A stretch of 48,464 nucleotides of DNA from Pseudomonas sp. GM21 (GCF_000282215.1 NZ_AKJS01000068.1:1-48464); one strand, 5' to 3'. Shown: positions 8,361 to 15,818, counted from the stretch's first letter. Notes: generated by a model from the letters alone, not told the origin. Numbers and translations are program-made.

Positions 8361-8930
8361 TCATTGATTTTGAGGGATGGGCTCGGAGGGCTGCGGCCGT
8401 GGGGCCGCGCTGTTCAGCCAGTTGGCCAGCAGACGGGTCGACAATGGAATGAAGAAATAGACCATCAATGGCGTCAGGCACAACGTACTGATGAACACCC
8501 GTGGCAGCAGGCTCATTTCGCTCAGCAAAGGCCCGAGTAAAAAATTGAACAACAGGGACACCGGAAAGAACGCCAGCCAGATCGCCACGGCCTGTTTCCA
8601 GCGTGGCGGGCGCTGACCGACCGCGCCGAACCAGCCTTCGATTCCACTGACGCGATGTTCTGTTTTGTGGCCAAACAGGTCACTGCCGCGCGCCAGCCAG
8701 GCAGTGCGCGACGCAGAATGTTCCCACGCGTGCAGGGTCTGCTCGTCGGCAAAGCGGAAAATAATCTGGAATTCGTCATCGTCGGGCGGCGGAGCGAGCA
8801 CGCCAGAGCCGAGATAACCGGGAAAATCGGTGGCCAGTTGTTCGCCTTCGCGCAACCAGACCATCAGGTCCTGATAGCGTCCTTCGGCAACGCGGCGCGC
8901 AACCATCAGCGTGACGGGTGAGGTAGACAT
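8361..8930 (-). CDS. Antibiotic biosynthesis monooxygenase-domain membrane protein
   Basis: The first about 95 residues form an ABM-type ferredoxin-like domain (start MSTSPVTLMVARRVAEG, then FQIIFRFADEQTLHAWEHS). Residues about 110-175 hold two hydrophobic helices (WLAFFPVSLLFNFLL and VFISTLCLTPLMVYFFIPL), so the protein is anchored in the inner membrane. The substrate is unknown. A clear ribosome binding site (TATAGGAGA) precedes the ATG at 8930. It is divergent from the MerR/LitR-like gene across a 189-base gap and lies on the strand of folM, so it could be part of the light-linked set. Confidence 0.8.
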   Translation of the reverse strand: MSTSPVTLMVARRVAEGRYQDLMVWLREGEQLATDFPGYLGSGVLAPPPDDDEFQIIFRFADEQTLHAWEHSASRTAWLARGSDLFGHKTEHRVSGIEGWFGAVGQRPPRWKQAVAIWLAFFPVSLLFNFLLGPLLSEMSLLPRVFISTLCLTPLMVYFFIPLSTRLLANWLNSAAPRPQPSEPIPQNQ

Positions 8931-9100
8931 TGTGAATCTCCTATAACAGTTGCGTTACTCCGGGTAGGAGTTTCGCCAGGCGCAACGCCGGGGTGGTGGG
9001 CTGCGCTTCGAGACAAGCAAGGATTATTCCTGATTCTGGCCAATACACCAGCATGATGCGTCGATTATCACTGTGTTGAATAGTCGGCGGGAGAGTTAGA

Positions 9101-9151
9101 ATGGGATCCAATTTTGAACATGGACGTCGACTTGATGCCTGTCCTGACTGA
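9101..9151 (+). other. Possible short leader frame overlapping the MerR start
   Basis: An ATG at 9101 preceded by GGGAGAG with 6-base spacing opens 16 codons ending TGA at 9149-9151, out of frame with the regulator and covering its start. It could couple or limit translation of the regulator; it could equally be chance. Confidence 0.25.
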
Positions 9152-10094
9152 CGTTACCTCTACCCCGCAATCGGATCGTCCTCTCGATCGGGAAGAGCTG
9201 TTTCCTATTCGTGAGGTTGCGCGTCTGACGGGCATCAACCCGGTTACGCTGCGCGCCTGGGAGAGGCGTTATGGATTGATCCAGCCCACACGCACTGAAA
9301 GTGGGCATCGTCTTTACTCGATGCACGATATCGAGAAGGTTCGCAGCATCCTCGACTGGATCGACCGCGGCGTTGCGGTCAGCAAAGTCGGCAAGATCCT
9401 GGCCAGGACCGAACCGCTCAAGGCGCTGGCGCAGATCATACCCACCGAGCTCGTTCAGGCTGACTATGCCCAGTGGCAACAGCAGGTTCAGGCGGTGGTC
9501 AGCGCCTTTGACGAGGTTCAACTGGAGCAACTCTATGGTCAGATTTTTTCCAGTTACCCACTGACGGTCGTGTTTCAGGACATTTTGCTCCCGGTCTGGA
9601 AGCAATTGCTTCAGCGTCATGAAACGTTCGGCCAGACCAGCGAGTGGCTTTTTCTGGATGCCTTTCTGCGTTCCCGAGTATTGCAACGCCTGCTGCTGGT
9701 GCGTGTCATGCAACCGCGCCGAGTGATTGTCTGTGCTATTGCCGACCAGGCCCATGAGCTGGATGTCCTGATCACCGGGCTGTACCTGAGCAGTGTCGAT
9801 CTGGCGATTCAACTACTGGCTATCGGTCAGCCCTTCGACGAGTTGACGCTGGTTTGCGAGAGGGTCAAACCTGCGGCACTGGTGCTGGTGTCCAATCATG
9901 CGCCCGCTGCGGAGCTGCCGCGTCGGTTGAGTCGACTGGCCATGAGCCTTGACTGTCAGTTATTGCTGGCGGGGGACGCGTCAGACCTGGCGCAAGAGAG
10001 CCTGGCCGGATCATCGATCGGATGTCTGGGGAACGAAGCAAGGGTAATGCGCCAGCGTCTGAAACAGTTCCTGGCGGGAAACCTTGATACCTGA
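9120..10094 (+). CDS. MerR-family regulator, class II LitR/PplR-like
   Basis: DNA-binding regulator of 324 residues. The N-terminus is a MerR winged helix (FPIREVARLTGINPVTLRAWERRYGL, GHRLYSMHDI); the C-terminal half has the shape of a cobalamin-binding domain, but where CarH/LitR have ExHxxG it reads QAHELD, so B12 binding is doubtful. This is the pattern of class II LitR proteins (PplR of P. putida), which act with short LOV receptors; a short LOV gene lies 0.7 kb away. Start is uncertain: the ATG at 9120 has no good ribosome site, an upstream TTG at 9114 is in frame, and the best Shine-Dalgarno (GGGAGAG) serves a 16-codon frame at 9101-9151. Confidence 0.85.
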   Translation: MDVDLMPVLTDVTSTPQSDRPLDREELFPIREVARLTGINPVTLRAWERRYGLIQPTRTESGHRLYSMHDIEKVRSILDWIDRGVAVSKVGKILARTEPLKALAQIIPTELVQADYAQWQQQVQAVVSAFDEVQLEQLYGQIFSSYPLTVVFQDILLPVWKQLLQRHETFGQTSEWLFLDAFLRSRVLQRLLLVRVMQPRRVIVCAIADQAHELDVLITGLYLSSVDLAIQLLAIGQPFDELTLVCERVKPAALVLVSNHAPAAELPRRLSRLAMSLDCQLLLAGDASDLAQESLAGSSIGCLGNEARVMRQRLKQFLAGNLDT

Positions 10095-10097
10095 AAC

Positions 10098-10703
10098 TCA
10101 GATATGCAGCGCGGGGTGTGTCAGGCGATGTTGCTGAAGGATGTATTGGCGCAGACGTTCGGTTTCGTCCTTGTCAGACTGACTCAATTCGTAGGCGTAG
10201 AAACCTTGCTCGGTTTGACGCTCAAAGGTGCCGCGCAAAGAAATCCGTTCATAGCCTGACGGGCTGAACCATAAGGCAAAGTGTTTGGGTGGCTTGGTCT
10301 TGTTGCGGACCTCCAGCAAAACCCCTTTGAACGAGATTTCGTGCACAAACATTGTGCCGGGCTGGCCTTTGGCATTCTCCAGTGCCACCGGCTCTTCAAG
10401 TACCAGGCGCCAAGGACGGACCATTGGCCCGTCTTCGTAAATGCTTGGCACGCCCAAACGCAAATGCAGCGCATGAAATTCATCTTCCACCAGGTGCAGC
10501 GGAAAGGTCATTTGCTGATTTTCGAAATGGGCCTGGATGGTGACTTGCTCATGAGCGGCGAGGCGCGTGAGCAAATCACGTATCTGCGAGCCACTGTTAA
10601 CGAGCAGGCTCGACGTTGCATCACGCACATTGAGCTGTGGGTTGTGTTGCATGGTCTGGATGAAATCCAGTTCGTCCTGGGTCAGGAGTGCGTCGCGCTG
10701 CAT
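10098..10703 (-). CDS. PilZ / YcgR-like flagellar brake protein
   Basis: A 201-residue protein with two parts: an N-terminal YcgR-N-like beta domain (about 20-90) and a PilZ-like C-terminal domain (about 95-190). YcgR proteins bind cyclic di-GMP and slow the flagellar motor. The c-di-GMP signature is imperfect: the expected (D/N)xSxxG reads EISFKG and a clean RxxxR is not visible before it, so ligand binding is uncertain. It is 54 bases downstream of the LOV gene on the same strand, probably one transcript, and its stop is 3 bases from the stop of the convergent MerR gene. The family call rests on overall pattern and is moderate. Confidence 0.55.
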   Translation of the reverse strand: MQRDALLTQDELDFIQTMQHNPQLNVRDATSSLLVNSGSQIRDLLTRLAAHEQVTIQAHFENQQMTFPLHLVEDEFHALHLRLGVPSIYEDGPMVRPWRLVLEEPVALENAKGQPGTMFVHEISFKGVLLEVRNKTKPPKHFALWFSPSGYERISLRGTFERQTEQGFYAYELSQSDKDETERLRQYILQQHRLTHPALHI

Positions 10704-10757
10704 GGCTTGCTCGAAAGATATAGATACAAAGTCATTGGTGATTGTAGTTAGTGACCA

Positions 10758-11234
10758 TTAATTCACCGTTTTGTTTTTACCGTTCGTCGCTTTCAGCGCA
10801 GAAAGCTCGGCGTGCGCCTCGGCCAACTGGGTTTCCAGCTGCGCAACACGTTGCTGGGCTTTGACCTGGGTCGTGACGTCCTTCTGTACGCCGACGAAGT
10901 AAGTCTGCCCGTCGTTCGGGTTTTTTACCGTGGACAGTGAGAGTTCGTTCCAGAAGGGGGTGCCGTCCTTGCGATAGTTCCTGAGGATTTCCCGGCAGGA
11001 TCCTTCCTTGTTCAGCGCCTCGCGAATGGTGGCAAGTGCGGCCTGATCCCGGTCACCGGACTGCAGAAAGCGACAGTCCTGATAGAGGATTTCTTCGCTG
11101 GTATACCCCGTCAGACGTTCGAATGCCGGGTTGGCGTAAATCAGGATGTTGTCCTGCTCGCCTTCCTTTTCGGCAATCACGATGCCGTCGTTGGAAGCAT
11201 TGATCACCATTTGCAGCAGCTGGGCATTAATCAT
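10758..11234 (-). CDS. Short LOV blue-light photoreceptor (PpSB-LOV-like)
   Basis: Flavin-binding PAS/LOV sensor of 158 residues without an effector domain. The photoactive cysteine is Cys54 in YQDCRFLQ, followed by the flavin contacts RNYRKDG (Asn86), FWNELS (Asn96) and Gln117 in VGVQKDVT. The D before the Cys (usually N in plants) matches the P. putida SB-LOV proteins, as does the start MINAQLLQ. The C-terminal 35 residues form a heptad-like helix (QRVAQLETQLAEAHAEL) suited to dimer formation, slightly longer than in P. putida. In KT2440, SB-LOV genes adjoin pplR genes and are needed for light-induced transcription; here the partner is the MerR gene at 9120. Confidence 0.93.
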   Translation of the reverse strand: MINAQLLQMVINASNDGIVIAEKEGEQDNILIYANPAFERLTGYTSEEILYQDCRFLQSGDRDQAALATIREALNKEGSCREILRNYRKDGTPFWNELSLSTVKNPNDGQTYFVGVQKDVTTQVKAQQRVAQLETQLAEAHAELSALKATNGKNKTVN

Positions 11235-11334
11235 CGGAGAATCCTTTCCAGAGTGATTGAGCGCAGCATTCTAAAAGAACAATGCAGGTCGTGCTGTTAA
11301 TATCCGGTTTTCACTCAGTTTCAGGATCAGATTG

Positions 11335-11787
11335 ATGAAAGTCGCCATCCTTTCCGGCTCGGTGTACGGCACGGCCGAAGAAGTCGCCCGCCACGCCGCG
11401 AGTATTTTGAAGACCGCCGGTTTTGAAACCATGCACAACCCACGCGCGTTACTGGCTGATGTTCTGGCATTCGAACCCCAGGCGTTTCTGGCAGTGACGT
11501 CAACCACCGGCATGGGTGAATTGCCGGACAACCTGCAACCGTTGTATTCGATGATTCGCGATCAGTTGCCTGCCGCCTGGCGCGGTCTGCCGGGGGCGGT
11601 GATCGGCCTGGGTGATGCGAGCTATGGCGATACCTTCTGTGGCGGTGGCGAGCAGATGCGTGAATTGTTCAATGAACTGGGTCTGCGCGAAGTGCTGCCC
11701 ATGCTGCGCCTGGACGCCAGCGAAAGTGTCACCCCCGAAACCGATGCCGAACCCTGGCTGGCACAGTTGGTCAGCGCATTGCAGTGA
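11335..11787 (+). CDS. Flavodoxin, MioC-like
   Basis: Small FMN electron carrier of 150 residues. The FMN phosphate loop is at the start (ILSGSVYGTAEEVARHA), followed by STTGMGELPDN (60s loop) and IGLGDASYGDTFCGGG (90s loop), all in the order of short-chain flavodoxins of the MioC/YqcA group. Start is ATG 11335 with AGGA eight bases upstream; an in-frame TTG at 11332 is less likely. It is transcribed away from the LOV gene across a 100-base gap. Its redox partner is not evident from the neighbours. Confidence 0.88.
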   Translation: MKVAILSGSVYGTAEEVARHAASILKTAGFETMHNPRALLADVLAFEPQAFLAVTSTTGMGELPDNLQPLYSMIRDQLPAAWRGLPGAVIGLGDASYGDTFCGGGEQMRELFNELGLREVLPMLRLDASESVTPETDAEPWLAQLVSALQ

Positions 11788-11905
11788 AGATTGCGCCACT
11801 GACTCGCTCGGTCATCAAGCTGGCTGCCAATGCAACTACACGAAGGCCGGGGGCTGACTAGACTGGCATAACGACAGCACCACAATAAGAACAGGAGGTC
11901 ATGCC

Positions 11906-12688
11906 GTGAATGTTGCTCCCGTCCAGTCGCCCCACTGTGTCAAAAGCCAGGTCAGTGCCGCCGAATGGCAGACCCGCGTTGATCTGGCGGCTTGTTATCG
12001 TTTGGTCGCGGCGCATGGTTGGGACGATCTGATCTTTACGCACATTTCGGCCAAGGTGCCAGGTACCGAAGATTTTCTGATCAACCCGTTCGGGCTGATG
12101 TTTCATGAGATCACCGCGTCGAGCCTGGTCAAGGTGGATCAAGCCGGCAACAAGTTGATGGACAGTCCTTACGACATCAACCCGGCGGGTTACACGATTC
12201 ACAGCGCCGTGCATGAAGTTCGCCACGATGTGGTCTGCGTGTTGCATACCCACACGGCTGCCGGCGTTGCGGTCTCGGCACAAAAACAGGGTATTTTGCC
12301 GATCAGCCAGCAATCCTTGTTTGTCTTGTCCAGTCTGGCCTACCACGCCTATGAAGGCGTTGCGTTGAACCATGAAGAGAAGGCGCGCCTGCAAGCCGAC
12401 CTCGGTGAAAACAATTTCCTGATGCTGCACAACCACGGTCTGCTGACCTGTGGCAGCACCATCGCCGATACGTTCCTGATGATGTTTACCTTCCAGCGCG
12501 CCTGCGATATTCAGGTGATGGCGCAGAACGGCGGTGCCGAACTGATCACCATCGAACCGCAGATTCTGGCAGGCGCCAGGGCGATGATCGCCGGCGTGAC
12601 CAAAAGTGCTCAAGGGATGGGTGGCGCGTTGGCCTGGCCAGCATTGCTACGCAAACTCGATCAACAAGACCCGGGTTATAAACTCTAA
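11906..12688 (+). CDS. Class II aldolase/adducin family protein
   Basis: A 260-residue protein with the class II aldolase fold. Zinc-ligand histidines are visible in LHTHTAAGVAVSAQ and LHNHGLLTCG; the N-terminal GWDDLIFTHISAKVPG block is typical of the aldolase/adducin group of unknown substrate. Translation starts at GTG 11906, six bases after a perfect AGGAGGT; the ATG at 11901 opens into TGA. The stop overlaps the next start (TAATG at 12686-12690), so it is coupled to the MEST-like hydrolase gene. Confidence 0.85.
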   Translation: MNVAPVQSPHCVKSQVSAAEWQTRVDLAACYRLVAAHGWDDLIFTHISAKVPGTEDFLINPFGLMFHEITASSLVKVDQAGNKLMDSPYDINPAGYTIHSAVHEVRHDVVCVLHTHTAAGVAVSAQKQGILPISQQSLFVLSSLAYHAYEGVALNHEEKARLQADLGENNFLMLHNHGLLTCGSTIADTFLMMFTFQRACDIQVMAQNGGAELITIEPQILAGARAMIAGVTKSAQGMGGALAWPALLRKLDQQDPGYKL

Positions 12689-13590
12689 TGGCGCTTGCCG
12701 AGATCCCGCTGTGTGTCTGGCGCAAACGCGGCCAGACGTTTGTATTCCGTGGCCAGACCATTCGCTATTGGACGGCCGGGCAGGGTGAGCCGCTGTTGCT
12801 CATCCACGGATTTCCGACCGCCAGTTGGGATTGGCATTACCTGTGGCAACCACTGGCACAGCGCTATCGGGTCATTGCCTGCGACATGCTTGGCTTTGGC
12901 GACTCCGCCAAACCGGTGAACCACGAATACAGCCTGCTTGAACAGGCCGACGTGCAACAGGCGTTGCTGGCGCATTTGAGTGTCACGCAACCGGTGCACG
13001 TGCTGGCCCACGATTATGGCGACAGCGTGGCGCAGGAACTGTTGGCCCGGCATTACGAAACCCGCATTCACATCGCCAGTTGTGTGTTCCTCAACGGCGG
13101 CCTGTTCCCGGAAGCTCATCGCCCGCTGTTGGCGCAAAAATTGTTGCTCAGCCCTTTGGGCTGGATGATCGGCCGAGCGTTCACACGTGACGCACTGGTG
13201 AAAAGCTTCAGGAAGATTTTCGGGCGGATGACCCGTCCGACAGAAAGTGAGATGGATGATTTCTGGGGGCTGATCAACAGCAATCACGGCCCGCGGATCA
13301 TGCACAAGCTCATCACGTATATTCCAGAGCGGCGGGTCCAGCGCGACCGTTGGGTCGGCGCCATGCAGCGCGGTGAAGTGCCGCTGCGTGTCATTGATGG
13401 CGAGGTCGATCCGATTTCCGGTGCGCACATGGTCGCGCGCTATCGCGAACTGATCCCCCATCCGGACACCATCCTGCTGGCCGAAATTGGCCACTATCCC
13501 CAGATTGAAGCGCCGGCGAAGGTGCTCAAGCATTATCTGGAGTTTCGTGATCGGCTGGCGTTGCCTCCGCGCAGGGCCGCCTGCTCCTGA
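12688..13590 (+). CDS. Alpha/beta hydrolase, MEST/PEG1-like
   Basis: A 300-residue hydrolase with an aspartate nucleophile: the nucleophile elbow reads AHDYGDS, with oxyanion motif HGFPTASWDW, acid in GEVDP and catalytic histidine in EIGHYPQIEAP. These are features of epoxide hydrolases and haloalkane dehalogenases. The lid region (FLNGGLFPEAHRPLL, MTRPTESEMDDFW, RDRWVGA) strongly resembles the animal MEST (PEG1) protein, more than typical bacterial epoxide hydrolases. Substrate is unknown. It is translationally coupled to the class II aldolase gene and followed by an SDR gene on the same strand. Confidence 0.85.
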   Translation: MALAEIPLCVWRKRGQTFVFRGQTIRYWTAGQGEPLLLIHGFPTASWDWHYLWQPLAQRYRVIACDMLGFGDSAKPVNHEYSLLEQADVQQALLAHLSVTQPVHVLAHDYGDSVAQELLARHYETRIHIASCVFLNGGLFPEAHRPLLAQKLLLSPLGWMIGRAFTRDALVKSFRKIFGRMTRPTESEMDDFWGLINSNHGPRIMHKLITYIPERRVQRDRWVGAMQRGEVPLRVIDGEVDPISGAHMVARYRELIPHPDTILLAEIGHYPQIEAPAKVLKHYLEFRDRLALPPRRAACS

Positions 13591-13702
13591 TTATCCCCCA
13601 GCCTTATCGGACACCATTCAGCCCGCCCCTTGTTCGTTGTGACCAGCAGCGCCGTGCCTGACACTCGAACCCATTGTCCCCTGGCCTGTTGGAGTTCCCC
13701 CC

Positions 13703-14614
13703 ATGAGTGAGTCTGTGCGCTTCGAAGATAAAGTCGTGATCGTCACCGGTGCAGGCGGCGGCCTGGGTCGGGCACATGCGCTGCTGTTCGCCAAACAGGG
13801 CGCCAAAGTGCTGGTCAACGATCTCGGCGGTTCGGCGCAGGGTGAGGGCGCCAACGCGTCGGCAGCAGACCGTGTAGTGGCCGAAATTCGCGAGGCTGGC
13901 GGGATTGCCGAGGCCAATCACGACTCCGTCACTGACGGCGACAAAATCGTTCAGCACGCACTCGACGTTTTTGGTCGTATCGATGTAGTGGTCAACAATG
14001 CCGGGATCCTGCGCGACAAGACCTTCCACAAAATGGACGACGCCGACTGGGACCTGGTTTACCGCGTCCACGTCGAAGGGGCCTACAAAGTCACCCGTGC
14101 CGCCTGGCCACACATGCGTGAGCAAAACTATGGCCGCGTGATCTTCACCGCGTCGACCTCGGGCATTTACGGCAACTTCGGCCAGTCCAACTACGGCATG
14201 GCCAAACTCGGCCTCTACGGCTTGACTCGCACACTCGCCATTGAAGGCCGCAAGAACAACATCCTGGTCAATGCCATCGCGCCTACCGGCGGCACTCGCA
14301 TGACCGAAGGCTTGATCCCGCCGCAAGTATTCGAGCAACTCAAACCGGAACTGGTCAGCCCGTTGGTGGTGTATCTGGCCAGCGAAAATTGCAAAGAAAC
14401 ATCCGGATTGTTTGAAGTGGGCGGCGGCTGGATGGGCAAAGTGCGTTGGGAGCGCAGCCTGGGTGCCGGGTTTGATCCACGGGTGGGGTTCTCGCCAGAA
14501 GATGTGGCGGCGCAGTGGGAGCAGATTTGTGATTTTGAGGGGGCTGCGCATCCGAAGGACAATATTGAAGCACTGAAGGAAATGATGGGGAATCTGCAGA
14601 AGTATTCGTTGTAA
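13703..14614 (+). CDS. SDR family (3R)-hydroxyacyl-CoA dehydrogenase-like protein
   Basis: NAD(P)-dependent dehydrogenase of 303 residues with cofactor motif VTGAGGGLGRAHA, NNAGILRD, and the catalytic triad Ser in TASTSGIYG and Tyr/Lys in SNYGMAKLG. The spacing, the RDKTFHKMDDADWD block and the C-terminal extension after the core (about residues 240-303) match the dehydrogenase part of peroxisomal multifunctional enzyme type 2, which acts on 3-hydroxyacyl-CoA. Whether it forms a pathway with the aldolase and hydrolase upstream is inference. It ends just before a strong terminator hairpin. Confidence 0.85.
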   Translation: MSESVRFEDKVVIVTGAGGGLGRAHALLFAKQGAKVLVNDLGGSAQGEGANASAADRVVAEIREAGGIAEANHDSVTDGDKIVQHALDVFGRIDVVVNNAGILRDKTFHKMDDADWDLVYRVHVEGAYKVTRAAWPHMREQNYGRVIFTASTSGIYGNFGQSNYGMAKLGLYGLTRTLAIEGRKNNILVNAIAPTGGTRMTEGLIPPQVFEQLKPELVSPLVVYLASENCKETSGLFEVGGGWMGKVRWERSLGAGFDPRVGFSPEDVAAQWEQICDFEGAAHPKDNIEALKEMMGNLQKYSL

Positions 14615-14625
14615 TCAAATGATGT

Positions 14626-14660
14626 AAAGGGAGCATGCGTGATCGCATACTCCCTTTTTC
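14626..14660. terminator. Bidirectional rho-independent terminator
   Basis: AAAGGGAGCATGCG and CGCATACTCCCTTTTT form a 14-bp stem (one G-U pair) with a 4-base loop. It stands between convergent genes, the SDR (plus) and the first immunity gene (minus), and has a T-run in both directions. Confidence 0.9.
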
Positions 14661-14665
14661 AGGTT

Positions 14666-14929
14666 TTATTGTTCTGCCTTGAAGCCTGGCTTTCCGTTGG
14701 CGGCTCGCCATTTCTTTATAGCTGCTAATGCGCCGGCAGGGCTGTCTTCGACACCCGGTTCGGGGTAATACAGGATGTCGGTTCCGTTTGGGTGTTCTGA
14801 AGTGCTTACTATGTTGCCAACAATTGCGTCATGCTCTTTCTCTGATGAGTAATCGCCTACCACTAATCGGTTTATAAGGCTTACATATTCAGATTCTGTA
14901 TATTCTTCAAATTTGTTTTTAAAGTTCAT
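14666..14929 (-). CDS. Bacteriocin immunity protein 1 (colicin E DNase Im family)
   Basis: An 87-residue cytoplasmic inhibitor of HNH DNase bacteriocins (Im7/Im9 type). The toxin-binding helix III motif is complete: HPNGTDILYYP, with Asp51, Tyr54 and Tyr55 at the positions that form the binding hot spot in Im9. It differs from immunity protein 3 (15555-15818) at 10 of 87 positions. It sits next to a decayed copy of the toxin tail (14930-15113), not an active toxin, so it is an orphan from a duplicated toxin-immunity cassette. It is AT-rich compared with flanking chromosomal genes, as are the other immunity genes. Confidence 0.93.
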   Translation of the reverse strand: MNFKNKFEEYTESEYVSLINRLVVGDYSSEKEHDAIVGNIVSTSEHPNGTDILYYPEPGVEDSPAGALAAIKKWRAANGKPGFKAEQ

Positions 14930-15113
14930 CTTGTTTGTCTATTTTTTTTGGAGTGGGTTTCAATGTGCTGCTTTGGTGTCAGTGCTTGGAGATTATCTAG
15001 GTCGTAGACCGTGCCACCCTCTGATTGGCTTGATGTGGTGAATTTCATACTTTGCCGCTTACCCACTTGCTCGGATGGGGGGGGTTGGTGACAGTCCCCC
15101 TTTTAATAGGATT
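14930..15113 (-). pseudogene. Decayed duplicate of the bacteriocin DNase C-terminus
   Basis: This stretch repeats the end of the active toxin gene (about 15819-15995) at high identity but with a 1-base and a 2-base deletion. Between them the frame shifts, so KYEIHHIKPIS reads SMKFTTSSQS and the catalytic E-H-H is lost; the frame then returns (SEGGTVYDLDNLQ). A third change shifts the last codons. It has no N-terminus. It shows that a toxin-tail plus immunity unit was duplicated and the toxin part then decayed. Confidence 0.85.
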
Positions 15114-15160
15114 CTTTTTTATGGTTCTAGGTTGTCGCTCTTGAGGTGATATGCCGGAAA

Positions 15161-15189
15161 GTGGAGCCAAGCACGTCTGCCGGCTCCAC
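15161..15189 (-). terminator. Hairpin after immunity gene 2 (copy A)
   Basis: GTGGAGCC and GGCTCCAC pair around a 13-base loop, 9 bases past the stop of immunity gene 2. The same hairpin follows immunity gene 3 (15516-15544). There is no long T-run, so it may be a weak terminator, attenuator or RNA-stability element. Confidence 0.55.
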
Positions 15190-15198
15190 AATTTATCT

Positions 15199-15459
15199 CT
15201 ATTCTTCTATTTTAAAGCCCGGCTTTCCGTTGGCAGTTCGCCACGCTTTTACTTTTTCAATGATAGCTTCGGGTGTGGCATCTTCGTCCGTCTCTGCGTA
15301 GTAAATTAAGTCAGATCCGTCTGGGTGCTCTGTCAGCTCCTCAAATAAGACTACTGCACTTATTTGAGCTTTTTCTGTAGTGTATTCAGAGCGGCAAATT
15401 TTTTTTAAGAGTTCGAGAAACTCTGTTTCGGTATAGTCTGAAATATTAAGCTTGCTCAT
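15199..15459 (-). CDS. Bacteriocin immunity protein 2 (colicin E DNase Im family)
   Basis: An 86-residue Im-family protein clearly diverged from the other two (start MSKLNISDYTETEF; helix III region HPDGSDLIYYAE). The key Asp-Tyr-Tyr is kept. It probably protects against a different DNase bacteriocin, or is a remnant of an earlier cognate pair. Start is ATG 15459 with an AGGAGG-like site (GAGGAAG) upstream; the frame extends to 15555 without a plausible earlier start. Identical hairpins follow it and immunity gene 3. Confidence 0.92.
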   Translation of the reverse strand: MSKLNISDYTETEFLELLKKICRSEYTTEKAQISAVVLFEELTEHPDGSDLIYYAETDEDATPEAIIEKVKAWRTANGKPGFKIEE

Positions 15460-15515
15460 GCCGGCTTCCTCCTTTATGGCTCCAGGATTGTCGTTTTGGA
15501 GTGACAGACTGGAAA

Positions 15516-15544
15516 GTGGAGCCAAGCATGTCTGCTGGCTCCAC
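15516..15544 (-). terminator. Hairpin after immunity gene 3 (copy B)
   Basis: GTGGAGCC/GGCTCCAC stem with 13-base loop, 10 bases past the stop of immunity gene 3. About 70 bases including this hairpin are a direct repeat of the sequence around 15121-15190. Confidence 0.55.
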
Positions 15545-15554
15545 TGTCTTATCA

Positions 15555-15818
15555 CTATTCTTCTATTTTAAAGCCTGGTTTGCCGTTGGCGGCTCGCCAT
15601 TGCTTTATGGCTTCTAATACGCCGGCAGGGCTGTCTTCGACACCCGGTTCGGGGTAATACAGGATGCCTGTTCCGTTTGGATGTTCTGAAGTGCTTACGA
15701 TGTTGTCAATAATTGCGTCATGTTCTTTCTCTGATGAGTAATCGCCTATAACTAATCGGTTTATAAGGCTTATATATTCAGATTCTGTATATTCTTCAAA
15801 TTTGTTTTTAAAGTTCAT
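15555..15818 (-). CDS. Bacteriocin immunity protein 3, adjacent to the active toxin
   Basis: An 87-residue Im-family protein whose ATG at 15818 overlaps the toxin stop by 11 bases, the normal place for the cognate immunity gene. It matches immunity protein 1 at 77 of 87 positions. One difference is striking: residue 51, the conserved Asp of the hot spot, is Gly here (HPNGTGILYYP), while Tyr54 and Tyr55 remain. Either the toxin interface has adapted or the duplicated copies share the protection. Confidence 0.93.
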   Translation of the reverse strand: MNFKNKFEEYTESEYISLINRLVIGDYSSEKEHDAIIDNIVSTSEHPNGTGILYYPEPGVEDSPAGVLEAIKQWRAANGKPGFKIEE

